This document shows, piece after piece, positions 8,404 to 16,211 of a stretch of DNA of 64,000 bases. The notes beneath the pieces were generated by a model. The model worked only from the letters and a program-made list of their open reading frames with translations. It was not told the DNA's origin and searched no databases. The position numbers and the translations under genes are program-made. The stretch comes from Paenibacillus pinistramenti. Lineage in GTDB: Bacteria; Bacillota; Bacilli; Paenibacillales; Paenibacillaceae. Every line of letters starts with the position of its first letter. Position 1 is the first letter of the stretch. The DNA is taken from NCBI RefSeq assembly GCF_005869875.1, contig NZ_VAWG01000008.1:96333-160332 (forward strand), read 5' to 3'.

Positions 8404-9960
8404 ATGTATACCGCAATTATCGCTGAAGACAGCAAGCCGATCCTGCGCCATATTCAAAGGCTGCTCGAATCGGCCGGTCTTCCGGTCCGCCTGGCCGCCA
8501 CCGCCGCAAACGGGCTTGAAGCGCTCGAAATTCTCAAGTCCCAGCCTGCGGATATTCTTCTGACGGACATCCGGATGCCCAAGATGAACGGGCTGGAGCT
8601 GATTGAGCAGGGCAAGCTCGTCTGCCCCGGACTCCAGACCGTGCTGATCAGCGGGTACAACGATTTTGAATACGTGCGCAAGGCGCTGAATCTCCAGGCG
8701 TTTGATTACCTGCTGAAGCCGCTGGAGGAGAGCCAGTTCAGCCAGGTCATGCAGCGGCTCGTAGAGCAGCTGGATGCGCAGCGTCAGATGGACCGCAAGC
8801 TGCTTGAAGGCGTTGTCGAGCCTGAATTTCTGCCCACAATGGCGCTCGGCGCTGAGCTGTATGCCGCAGATAAAATCATGCTGCTGGTGCGCAGGCAGCC
8901 CTTTACTCCGGGGGCGGAGCAGTGGCGCGCACCAGAGATGCGCGCTTCCCTGGAACAAGCCTGCGCGCCCTGCGGCTGCACCGTGCTCCCTGCAGGCCGC
9001 CCGGAGCAGTTTATTGTGCTGGCGGGCGCAGGGGATGCAGGGATTCCGGGGAATGCCGGGATCAGCGCACCGGCATCCGCCGGGGCCTGGGGCCTGGCGG
9101 TGCAGAGCCGGCTGCAGCAGCTCGGCCTGCGGGCGGCCGTGCTGGCCGACCACCTGCCGGCGGGTATTCAGCCGCTGGTGTCGGTCTATGGCCGGCTGGA
9201 CCGGGCCATGAACGGCCGGCTCACAATTGCCGGGGAGCTGGCGCAGCCTGCGGAGGCAGACAGGGAGGGCGGCGCGGCTCCGGGAGACGCAGCGGAGACG
9301 GTCGCCGTCCGGACCCAGCTCGCCGACCTGATCGCGCAGCGGAACAAGGAGCGCTTTCTGCTGCTTCTGCGCCAGCAGCTGCCGAAATGGCTGAGCCGCT
9401 CGGCCCGGCTCTGCGAGCTGGAGCGCTCCGTCCGCTTTCTGGCGGAAGCCTTCGCCGCCGTGCCCGGGACGGACAGGGACAGCCCGGGCGAATCCGGCTG
9501 CAGCAGCCCGGCTGAGGAAGCGGGGCAGTTCATGGCGGGCGAAAGCCTGGAGTCGCTTGGCGAAGAGCTTCTGGCGTGGGCCGGCCGGAAGTTTGAGGCG
9601 CTCCAGGAGCCCTGCCGGAAGAGCGGCGAGGAGCTGTTCGGCCAGCTCGACCGCTATTTGCGGAGCCGCCTGTACGCCCAGCTGTCCATCGGCGATGCGG
9701 CGCAGCATTTTCATGTCAGCCCGTCCTATATCAGCCGGATTGTCAAGCGGTACACAAGCGACACCTTCGTCCACTACTACATGAGTCTTAAAATTGCTGA
9801 AGCCCGCCGCCTGCTCGCTACAGGCCCGGATGTCAAGGTCAAGGACGTTGCGGAGCTGCTGTGCTTTGCCGACCAGCACTATTTCTCCAAGGTATTCAAG
9901 GAATATGCAGGTTACAGCCCGAGCGAATATAAGGACGCCTGTGGAACAGGCATGCGCTGA
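8404..9960 (+). CDS. Response regulator with AraC-type DNA-binding domain, YesN type
   Basis: Transcription factor partner of the preceding kinase. The receiver domain (about residues 1-120) has the acidic pair ED near residue 9, phospho-acceptor Asp in LLTDIRMPKMNG (about residue 55) and Lys in DYLLKPLEE. A long middle region of low conservation, rich in Ala/Gly/Glu, is followed by a double helix-turn-helix AraC domain (about residues 415-515) with HFHVSPSYISRIVKRY and FADQHYFSKVFKEYAGYSPSEYK. Its likely target is the divergent sugar transporter promoter. A strong ribosome site (GGAGGGAGGGG) precedes the ATG. Confidence 0.93.
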   Translation: MYTAIIAEDSKPILRHIQRLLESAGLPVRLAATAANGLEALEILKSQPADILLTDIRMPKMNGLELIEQGKLVCPGLQTVLISGYNDFEYVRKALNLQAFDYLLKPLEESQFSQVMQRLVEQLDAQRQMDRKLLEGVVEPEFLPTMALGAELYAADKIMLLVRRQPFTPGAEQWRAPEMRASLEQACAPCGCTVLPAGRPEQFIVLAGAGDAGIPGNAGISAPASAGAWGLAVQSRLQQLGLRAAVLADHLPAGIQPLVSVYGRLDRAMNGRLTIAGELAQPAEADREGGAAPGDAAETVAVRTQLADLIAQRNKERFLLLLRQQLPKWLSRSARLCELERSVRFLAEAFAAVPGTDRDSPGESGCSSPAEEAGQFMAGESLESLGEELLAWAGRKFEALQEPCRKSGEELFGQLDRYLRSRLYAQLSIGDAAQHFHVSPSYISRIVKRYTSDTFVHYYMSLKIAEARRLLATGPDVKVKDVAELLCFADQHYFSKVFKEYAGYSPSEYKDACGTGMR

Positions 9961-10004
9961 CCCGTAACGGGAAATATGCGCCTGGCTGCAGCAGCAAAAA
10001 TAAA

Positions 10005-10056
10005 AGACAAGGCCCCCTGCCGGTTAACAACAAGCGGCAGGGGGCCTTGTCTATTC
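10005..10056 (+). terminator. Strong bidirectional-looking terminator
   Basis: AGACAAGGCCCCCTGCCG (10005-10022) pairs perfectly with its complement at 10035-10052. It separates the convergent response regulator and minus-strand membrane protein genes. Confidence 0.9.
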
Positions 10057-10067
10057 TATTCATTCCC

Positions 10068-11009
10068 TCATTCGCGGGAATGAAGGACGGAAGGCTCTAA
10101 ATCTTTCTCCAGCGAAGACGCCTGGGATGAATCTGCAGGCTGCGAAGATCCGTCCAGCCCGGCCAGCTCGTAATGCCCGGCGAACGGCCGGGATTTGCGC
10201 GGTTTGCCCTGGTTCCAGAAGCCCAGCGGGAACAGCAGAAGCTGGAGCGTGAGCGTATAGGGCGCGGCTTCCAGCCCGGCGCTGTGTACGGCGAACAAAG
10301 CGGCGATCAGCAGCGCCAGCCAGCGCTGCAGGCCTGCGCCGGGAGCGGGCCTCCGGCTGACGAGCAGGGCATGTCCCAGCATAAGCAGCGAGAACAGCCC
10401 CGAAGCGGTGCGCATGACCAGGCAGGCGATCGTCCAGGCGTAGTCCGGCGCATCGGACGGCGGGAGATCCGCGAGATCCAGCGCCAGCCAGACGCCAAGC
10501 AAAACGCCGGCAGCCACAAGCAGAAAGGGCAGGGCCGGCTGCAGCAGCCTGAGCAGCGAACGTCCCCAGCCCGGCTGCTCGGCAGCTTCCAGCAGCGCCT
10601 CATATTCCTCCGCAAGCTGATGCGCTTCGCGGTTCAGCAGGCGCAGGAGCGGCTCCAGCCTTGAAGCGTCTCCCCGCTTCAAATAAATGCCGATCTGCTC
10701 GCGGAGATTGGAGGAGCTGTAAGGCGCTGCCTGGCAGGACAGCAGGCTGTCTGCCAGCTCCGCGTTCTCCGCCAGCTCCTCCGGCCCCTCCAGGCCGTCT
10801 TGTCTGGCAAGCTGCCGCCTGATTTCATAACCGGCGGTTCCAAACCGTTCCAGGCTCTCCCGGAGCCTGCTGAGCCGCGCTTCCTCATTTCTCCGCCAAA
10901 ACCGGGCTGCCGTTACATACAGCCAGACGAAGAGAAGCACGGAAGCTATAACCGCAGCGGCCCGCAGCGGATACTGATCCATCCAATTCAGCCAATCCGT
11001 AAGGAACAC
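10068..11009 (-). CDS. Membrane protein of unknown function
   Basis: I do not recognise a family. The start is placed at GTG 11009 (or TTG 11012) because an AGAGGAG ribosome site lies just upstream; a longer reading to 11060 has none. Topology by eye: one N-terminal membrane segment (AAAVIASVLLFVWLYV), a soluble stretch of about 120 mostly helical, Glu/Leu/Arg-rich residues that could be coiled coil, then four hydrophobic segments and a charged C-terminal tail ending in SLEKDLEPS. It is divergent from the DUF421 gene. Confidence 0.7.
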   Translation of the reverse strand: MFLTDWLNWMDQYPLRAAAVIASVLLFVWLYVTAARFWRRNEEARLSRLRESLERFGTAGYEIRRQLARQDGLEGPEELAENAELADSLLSCQAAPYSSSNLREQIGIYLKRGDASRLEPLLRLLNREAHQLAEEYEALLEAAEQPGWGRSLLRLLQPALPFLLVAAGVLLGVWLALDLADLPPSDAPDYAWTIACLVMRTASGLFSLLMLGHALLVSRRPAPGAGLQRWLALLIAALFAVHSAGLEAAPYTLTLQLLLFPLGFWNQGKPRKSRPFAGHYELAGLDGSSQPADSSQASSLEKDLEPSVLHSRE

Positions 11010-11122
11010 CAAGCTCACTCCTCTTGACTCTAATATTTCCACTATTGCACAAGAATGCATGCGAATTCAAGCACAGCGGGTATATAAATTACAAGCTGAA
11101 TGTAGCGAGGAGGCGTTCCTGT

Positions 11123-11833
11123 ATGATGATAGGCGAAATCACCGTTAAGCTGATCGTCGGCTTTCTGGGTCTTTGGGTGATGACAAGATGGCTTGGCAAG
11201 AAGGAAATTTCCCAGCTGACCCCGTTCGATTTTATTTCTTCCATTATGCTCAGCGAGCTGGTCGGGAACACGATTTATGACGAGGAAGCCAGTGTGGTGA
11301 AGCTGTTGTATGCACTGCTGCTGTGGGCACTGCTGTCCTACCTGTTTGAAAAAGTAACCCAGCATTTCCGCAGGCTGCGGAAAGTGATGGACGGCAGGCC
11401 GGGCGTCCTGATCCGCGGCGGCAAAGCCGATTTGAAGGAAATGCGCCGCAACAGCGTGGATTTTGATCAGCTGCGGATGCTGCTGCGGCAGCAAAATATT
11501 TTTTATATCGGCGAAGTCGAATATGCCCTGTTTGAGGCCAACGGAACGCTGAGCGTGATGAAGAAGTCAGAATCCGAGACGGTAACACGCGGGGACTTGA
11601 AATTACCGGAGCAGCCTCCCGCGCTTTCTTATAATCTGATTGAGGACGGGGAGATCATCGAGGAGAACCTCAAGCTCATCGGCAAAAATAAAGCCTGGCT
11701 CATGAACGAGCTCCAGGAGAAGGGATATGCAGACCTCAAGAACATCGCTTATGCGGAATGGCAAAAATCCGAGGGACTGTACATTCTTGAGCATAAAGAA
11801 GACTCCGGGTGGGAGCCTAAAGAGGACTTGTAA
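11123..11833 (+). CDS. DUF421 membrane protein (YetF/YdfS-like)
   Basis: Small membrane protein with three N-terminal membrane segments followed by the cytoplasmic DUF421 domain: MTRWLGKKEISQLTPFDFI, GRPGVLIRGGKADLKEMRRN and LRMLLRQQNIFYIGEVEYA are the family signature. Relatives in Bacillus include YetF, YdfS and the spore germination-associated YdfR/YrbG group; their biochemical role is unsettled. The start at 11123 follows GAGGAGG at proper spacing; the frame is open further upstream but without a site. About 236 residues, normal for the family. Confidence 0.9.
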   Translation: MMIGEITVKLIVGFLGLWVMTRWLGKKEISQLTPFDFISSIMLSELVGNTIYDEEASVVKLLYALLLWALLSYLFEKVTQHFRRLRKVMDGRPGVLIRGGKADLKEMRRNSVDFDQLRMLLRQQNIFYIGEVEYALFEANGTLSVMKKSESETVTRGDLKLPEQPPALSYNLIEDGEIIEENLKLIGKNKAWLMNELQEKGYADLKNIAYAEWQKSEGLYILEHKEDSGWEPKEDL

Positions 11834-11865
11834 GCCTCCTCTGGGGCTTCTTCTTCTTTTTTTTT
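11832..11865 (+). terminator. Terminator after the DUF421 gene
   Basis: AAGCC right at the stop codon pairs with GGGGCTT (11843-11849), followed by a C/T-rich run ending in T9. Confidence 0.6.
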
Positions 11866-12060
11866 GCTGGAATTCGGCGCCATTCGGAGCTGAGACTTAT
11901 CTATTTTACGAGGAAGTGACATAAAGATTAAAAATCAAGATAAACTATTTCGAAAAGAAACTTGGGGTAAAGTAATTTAATTTTTGCGGAATATAATGAT
12001 CTGATTTGCTTTCATGATATAATGTGGCGACATACAAAGCAGAGATACGGAATTTGAAGG

Positions 12061-12090
12061 AAGAGGAAGGAAGAGGAAAGAAGAGGAAGG
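12061..12090. repeat. Three 10-bp purine units forming the ribosome site of the TSUP gene
   Basis: AAGAGGAAGG, AAGAGGAAAG, AAGAGGAAGG are adjacent, inside a 39-nt purine-only run (12056-12094). Each unit contains a Shine-Dalgarno-like core; the TTG start is at 12101. Confidence 0.75.
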
Positions 12091-12100
12091 AGGGCCAATA

Positions 12101-12934
12101 TTGACGGCTGAAGTGATTGAAATTTTTCTGATTGCCATCCTTGCAGGGGTGGTGGGCTCCATTCTCGGCCTGGGGGGCGGGATTGTCGTTACGCCGGCGC
12201 TGACGCTGCTGTTCGGGGTGGACATCAACCATGCCATCGGGGCCAGCATTATCTCCGTTATCGCGACCTCCAGCGGCTCGGCGGTTGCCTATATCCGGGA
12301 CAAAATCACGAATATCCGGGTGGGCATGTTTCTGGAAGTCGCTACAACCGTAGGGGCGATTACCGGCGCTTTTCTGGGAGCCGTCATCGCTCCGAAATTT
12401 CTGTACGTCATCTTTGCGGTACTGCTTCTCTACTCCGCGTATGCCATGGTCAAGAAGGCCAGCCAGGAAGTCCCGCAGAATGTCCCGCTGCACCCGATTG
12501 CGCAGAAGCTGCGCCTGCAGGGGGAGTATTACGACAAGGCGCTGGGGGAGACCGTTGCTTATAACGTGGACCGGGTGCCGCAGGGGTTCGGCGTTATGTA
12601 CGGCGCGGGCGTCATCTCCGGCCTGCTCGGCATCGGCAGCGGGAGCTTTAAGGTTATGGCGCTGGACGTCTTTATGAAGATGCCGCTTAAAGTATCGACG
12701 GCTACAAGCAACTTTATGATGGGCGTAACGGCGGCGGCGAGCGCGGTCATTTATCTGTTCCGGGGAGATATTGATCCGGTTATTTCAGCACCGGTAGCGC
12801 TGGGCGTTCTGATCGGCGCGACGGTGGGTTCCCGGCTTATGCAGCGCATGAAGAGCAGAACGATCCGCAAGCTGTTCATTCCGGTCATGATTTACGTCGC
12901 GGCGCAAATGCTCTACACAGGCTGGAGGGGTTAA
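12101..12934 (+). CDS. TSUP (TauE/SafE) family membrane exporter
   Basis: Member of the sulfite/sulfonate (TauE/SafE) exporter family. Two related halves of about four membrane segments each can be seen; the first opens with AGVVGSILGLGGGIVVTPAL and the second with GAGVISGLLGIGSGSFKVMAL, the repeated family motif. A soluble insertion of about 50 residues joins the halves. TTG start at 12101 behind a purine repeat. The stop is 2 bp before a DUF1634 gene, a standard partner. Substrate unknown; sulfur oxyanions or organosulfonates are the family precedent. Confidence 0.92.
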   Translation: MTAEVIEIFLIAILAGVVGSILGLGGGIVVTPALTLLFGVDINHAIGASIISVIATSSGSAVAYIRDKITNIRVGMFLEVATTVGAITGAFLGAVIAPKFLYVIFAVLLLYSAYAMVKKASQEVPQNVPLHPIAQKLRLQGEYYDKALGETVAYNVDRVPQGFGVMYGAGVISGLLGIGSGSFKVMALDVFMKMPLKVSTATSNFMMGVTAAASAVIYLFRGDIDPVISAPVALGVLIGATVGSRLMQRMKSRTIRKLFIPVMIYVAAQMLYTGWRG

Positions 12935-12936
12935 GC

Positions 12937-13365
12937 ATGGAGGAAGCGAAAGCGAAGGCAAAAGCAGACGCAAATGCAAATGCAATAACAGGAGCGGAAG
13001 GGGAACAAGCCGCCAGCCGCATAGCCGCGGTCGAGCTGGCCGTAACCAAGATGCTGCGCATCGGCATTTACGCCGCTGCAGCGGTTATCGTTACAGGTCT
13101 GCTGTGGCTGCTGATTACCGGCGAAGGCGGGTATCCGGAGGATACGTATCCGACCAGCTTCACGGACATCGCCAGCGGCGTGGCCGACTGGAAGCCGGTT
13201 GCCGTGATCGAGGCGGGGCTGTTCCTGCTCATCCTGACCCCGGTGATGCGGGTGGTGGTGTCCCTGTTTACCTTTCTCCATGAAAAAGATTACCGCTTCG
13301 CCTGGATCACCGCACTTGTGCTGGTCATCCTGATCATCAGCTTCGCGCTGGGCAAAGCGGGTTAA
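12937..13365 (+). CDS. DUF1634 membrane protein, TSUP partner
   Basis: Protein of 142 residues with three hydrophobic segments (about 48-66, 90-112, 118-138) and motifs LRIGIYAAAAVIVTGLLWLL and LTPVMRVVVSLFTFLHEKDY that fit DUF1634. Genes of this family regularly follow TSUP transporters, suggesting an accessory subunit. The first 25 residues are an Ala/Lys/Glu/Asn low-complexity tail encoded by a GCAAA-like repeat. A terminator follows. Confidence 0.88.
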   Translation: MEEAKAKAKADANANAITGAEGEQAASRIAAVELAVTKMLRIGIYAAAAVIVTGLLWLLITGEGGYPEDTYPTSFTDIASGVADWKPVAVIEAGLFLLILTPVMRVVVSLFTFLHEKDYRFAWITALVLVILIISFALGKAG

Positions 13366-13384
13366 GGGTTTAATTGAACTGAAG

Positions 13385-13420
13385 AAGCAGGGGTCGCGGG
13401 ACCGCCTGCTTTGTTTATTT
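13385..13420 (+). terminator. Terminator of the TSUP-DUF1634 pair
   Basis: AAGCAGGGGTC pairs with GACCGCCTGCTT with one bulge, followed by TGTTTATTTT. Confidence 0.8.
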
Positions 13421-13488
13421 TCCGGACAAGTCCAGCCAGGTTGTTTATAATGATAGCTGTAAGCTGCTGACGGGTGGAGGAGCAAATC

Positions 13489-13980
13489 ATGAACAAAGAA
13501 GAACAGGTCATAGCCAGCTTCCGGGAATTATTTAACAAGTTGGCTTGGCTCAATAAGTTTAAAATGGAAGAGAGTCTTAAAGGCTATAAGCCCTCTGAAG
13601 TACACTGCATCGAATACATTGGAAAGCTTGAAGAACCCAACGTGACCAGGCTTGCAGAAGCCCTTTATATGACTACCGGGGCTATAAGCAAAATTATGAA
13701 GAAGCTGCTTGAAAAAGGCATTATCGAAAGCTATCAGAAGCCGGATAACAAGAAGGAAATTTATTTCAGGCTTACGGAGCAGGGGAATGCGATCTTCAAG
13801 ATCCATGAGGACCTGCATAATGAGTTTCAGGAGCGGGACCAAGCCGTCTTTGCGCAGATCACCGACCGGCAGTTTGAGGCTATGCTCGGTTTTATCGAGA
13901 ACTACAGCAGGCATCTGGATGCGGAAATCAAGAAGCAGGGGCTGGGAATGAAGCCGGAGCAAGCAACGGAACAAAAATAG
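13489..13980 (+). CDS. MarR family transcriptional regulator
   Basis: Winged-helix repressor of 163 residues. The recognition region reads EPNVTRLAEALYMTTGAISKIMKKLLEKGIIESYQKPDNKKEIYFRLTEQG, the typical MarR helix-turn-helix and wing (about residues 45-105). The ATG at 13489 follows GGAGGAG; an in-frame GTG at 13474 lies in the ribosome site. It precedes an MFS efflux gene whose promoter region carries two matching palindromes, so the regulator probably represses the pump and responds to its substrates, as in the YusO/YusP pair of Bacillus. Confidence 0.92.
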   Translation: MNKEEQVIASFRELFNKLAWLNKFKMEESLKGYKPSEVHCIEYIGKLEEPNVTRLAEALYMTTGAISKIMKKLLEKGIIESYQKPDNKKEIYFRLTEQGNAIFKIHEDLHNEFQERDQAVFAQITDRQFEAMLGFIENYSRHLDAEIKKQGLGMKPEQATEQK

Positions 13981-14055
13981 GATTGCTGAAAATTGAAAAT
14001 CAAACCACAGGCAGCCGGACTCGAAAGAGAGCGGGTGCCTTTTTTGATGCTTAAT

Positions 14056-14115
14056 TTTTGTTTCCAAGGAAGGGAAAACGTGATACACTTATTTTGTTTC
14101 CTAGGAAGGAAAAAT
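14056..14115 (+). promoter_or_regulatory. Promoter with two putative MarR operators
   Basis: TTTTTGTTTCCAAGGAAGGG (from 14056) and ATTTTGTTTCCTAGGAAGGA (from 14091) are near copies 35 bp apart, each centred on a TTCC(T/A)AGGAA palindrome. A candidate promoter TTGTTT (14058-14063), 18 bp, GATACA (14082-14087) lies over and between them. Confidence 0.6.
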
Positions 14116-14140
14116 AGCGAGCTTTAAGGGGAGATTTCCA

Positions 14141-15424
14141 TTGTTCAAATCCAAATCAAGCAGAGGAACTGCCAGAGAGCAGACTAAAGAGCAAGCCAAC
14201 GAGCAAGCCAACGAGCAAGCCGTCGATAAAAAGGCTTTCGTATTCGGCCTTATGTCTGTTTTTCTATGCGGGATAGGCTTCAGCATCATCGCACCGGTTG
14301 TCCCGTTTCTGGTGCAGCCCTATACCAATCAGGGGAATCAGGCGGTTGTCGTCACGCTGCTCACCTCCGTTTATGCATTGTGCGTATTTCTTGCAGCACC
14401 CGGGCTCGGAGCGTTGAGCGACCGGTATGGCCGCCGTCCGCTGCTCTTCATCTGCCTGCTCGGTTCGGCAGCAGGTTACTTTATTTTTGGCCTGGGGGGA
14501 GCCTTGTGGGTGCTGTTTGCCGGGCGGATAATTGAGGGGATAGCAGGCGGGGTGATCAGTACTCTCTTTGCTTATTTTGCAGATATTACGCCTGCGGCGC
14601 AGCGGACCAAATATTTCGGATGGATGAGTGCGGCTGTCGGCGCAGGTTCAGCGATGGGGCCGGCGATCGGCGGGCTGCTTGCCAAATTTGGCTATTCTGT
14701 GCCTATGTATGCGGCTGCAGCAATAACGGTGTTAAATGCGGGCGCGGGGTTCTTTTTGATGCCGGAGAGTCTTGGCAGGGAGAACAGGCTGAGCAAAATT
14801 ACCGCTGCAAGGCTCAATCCTTTGGCACAGCTGTTTCACGTACTTACCGCAAAAAATTTAAGCAGACTGCTCATCTCAGCCTTCCTCATTTGGGTTCCTA
14901 ACGGCTCTTTGCAGGCGGTTCTCTCCCAGTTTACGGTAGACACCTTCCACTGGGCGCCTGCCCTGATCGGGCTTATGTTCTCCATTATGGGCATTCAGGA
15001 CATTGTCTCCCAGGGCCTTATTATGCCAAAGCTGCTGAAAAAGCTTAGCGACGCACAGATCGCCATTCTTGGAATGGCTTCGGAGATCGCCGGTTACGGT
15101 TTTATAGCGGCCTCGGCGCTGTTTTCCTTCTACCCGCTTATGATCGCCGGCATGTTTATATTTGGCTTTGGGGATTCGGTCTTCGGGCCGGCCTTTAACG
15201 GCATGCTCTCCAAATCGGCCGAGCCGGGCGGGCAGGGAAGAATCCAGGGAGGCAGCCAGTCGATACAGGCTCTGGCCCGAATCATCGGGCCTGTCATCGG
15301 AGGGCAGATTTACGTATCCCTTGGTCATGCCTCGCCCGCATTGATGGGGATGCTCCTGATCGCCGGGGCAATTATAGTTATGTACAGGGGTAAACTTGTG
15401 TTTCGGACTGCAGAAGGGCCATAA
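14141..15424 (+). CDS. MFS drug efflux transporter (TetA-like, 12 segments)
   Basis: Proton-driven multidrug exporter of the DHA1 family. The loop 2-3 signature GALSDRYGRRPLLFIC and motif C-like AAVGAGSAMGPAIGGLLA in segment 5 identify an antiporter of the TCR/TetA branch. TTG start at 14141 after a GGGGAG site. The first 30 residues are a polar tail with a repeated KEQANEQANEQA pattern. The MarR gene lies just upstream, and two palindromes cover the promoter. A single transported drug cannot be predicted. Confidence 0.9.
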   Translation: MFKSKSSRGTAREQTKEQANEQANEQAVDKKAFVFGLMSVFLCGIGFSIIAPVVPFLVQPYTNQGNQAVVVTLLTSVYALCVFLAAPGLGALSDRYGRRPLLFICLLGSAAGYFIFGLGGALWVLFAGRIIEGIAGGVISTLFAYFADITPAAQRTKYFGWMSAAVGAGSAMGPAIGGLLAKFGYSVPMYAAAAITVLNAGAGFFLMPESLGRENRLSKITAARLNPLAQLFHVLTAKNLSRLLISAFLIWVPNGSLQAVLSQFTVDTFHWAPALIGLMFSIMGIQDIVSQGLIMPKLLKKLSDAQIAILGMASEIAGYGFIAASALFSFYPLMIAGMFIFGFGDSVFGPAFNGMLSKSAEPGGQGRIQGGSQSIQALARIIGPVIGGQIYVSLGHASPALMGMLLIAGAIIVMYRGKLVFRTAEGP

Positions 15425-15518
15425 TTATGGGTAAATTAGAAGAGTGAATGCCGCAGGGCAGCAGAAGACAATACAAAGCCGGATGGATTGACCGCCGGGC
15501 TAGGAAGAGGGAACGGAA

Positions 15519-16157
15519 ATGAAAATAGCATTATTTGGAGCAACGGGCACGATCGGGAGCCGCATCCTGCAGGAAGCGCTGCGGCGCGAGCACGAGGTGA
15601 CCATGGTGGTCAGGGATCAGAACAAAATTGCCGGCATTACGCCGCATGAACGGCTGCATATCGCGACAGCCGATATTTTGCTGCCGGATACGGTGACGGA
15701 GGCTATCAGCGGGCAGGATGTTGTTATCAGCGCTTACGGACCGCGCTTTGGAGCGGAAGACGAGCTGCTGGAAGCGGCGCGTTCGCTTGTGGAAGCGGTG
15801 CGGAGAGCGCATGTTCACCGCCTGATCGTAGTGGGCGGCGCGGGAAGCCTTGAAACTCAGCCCGGCGTGATGCTGATGGATACCCCGGAATTCCCGGAGG
15901 AGATCAAGCCGCTGGCGCGCGCCCATGCCCAGGCTTATGAAATTTATAAGACTTCGGACATCGACTGGACGTATTTGAGCCCGCCGCCTGTCATTGTGCC
16001 CGGGGAACGCACCGGCATGTTCCGGATCGGGACGACCCGGGTTATTCTCGACGAGCTCGACAACAGCCGGATTTCGGCCGAGGATTACGCCGCTGCCCTG
16101 CTGGACGAGGTGGAGGACGCCCAGTTTATCCGGGAACGCTTTACGGTAGCTTACTGA
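15519..16157 (+). CDS. NAD(P)H-binding oxidoreductase (YwnB-like, atypical SDR)
   Basis: Atypical short-chain dehydrogenase of 212 residues with the dinucleotide motif FGATGTIGSRIL at residues 5-16 and VVISAYGP strand. It resembles Bacillus YwnB and the NmrA/flavin-reductase-like group; the late segment DIDWTYLSPP is typical. No YxxxK active site of classical SDRs is seen, so it may be a reductase or a redox sensor. It is followed after 54 bp by the NAD(P)HX repair gene, which may share its transcript. Confidence 0.85.
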   Translation: MKIALFGATGTIGSRILQEALRREHEVTMVVRDQNKIAGITPHERLHIATADILLPDTVTEAISGQDVVISAYGPRFGAEDELLEAARSLVEAVRRAHVHRLIVVGGAGSLETQPGVMLMDTPEFPEEIKPLARAHAQAYEIYKTSDIDWTYLSPPPVIVPGERTGMFRIGTTRVILDELDNSRISAEDYAAALLDEVEDAQFIRERFTVAY

Positions 16158-16211
16158 GCGAAGGAGCGTTGACGGCGGAAATATATGAAGCTCAGCTTAG
16201 GGGGAATCGCC

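Noticed and set aside
7798..9879. Very long minus-strand open frame opposite the kinase/regulator genes
   Set aside because: It mirrors GC-rich coding DNA on the other strand, has no ribosome site or recognisable domain, and is rich in Arg, Ala, Gln and His as such shadows are.
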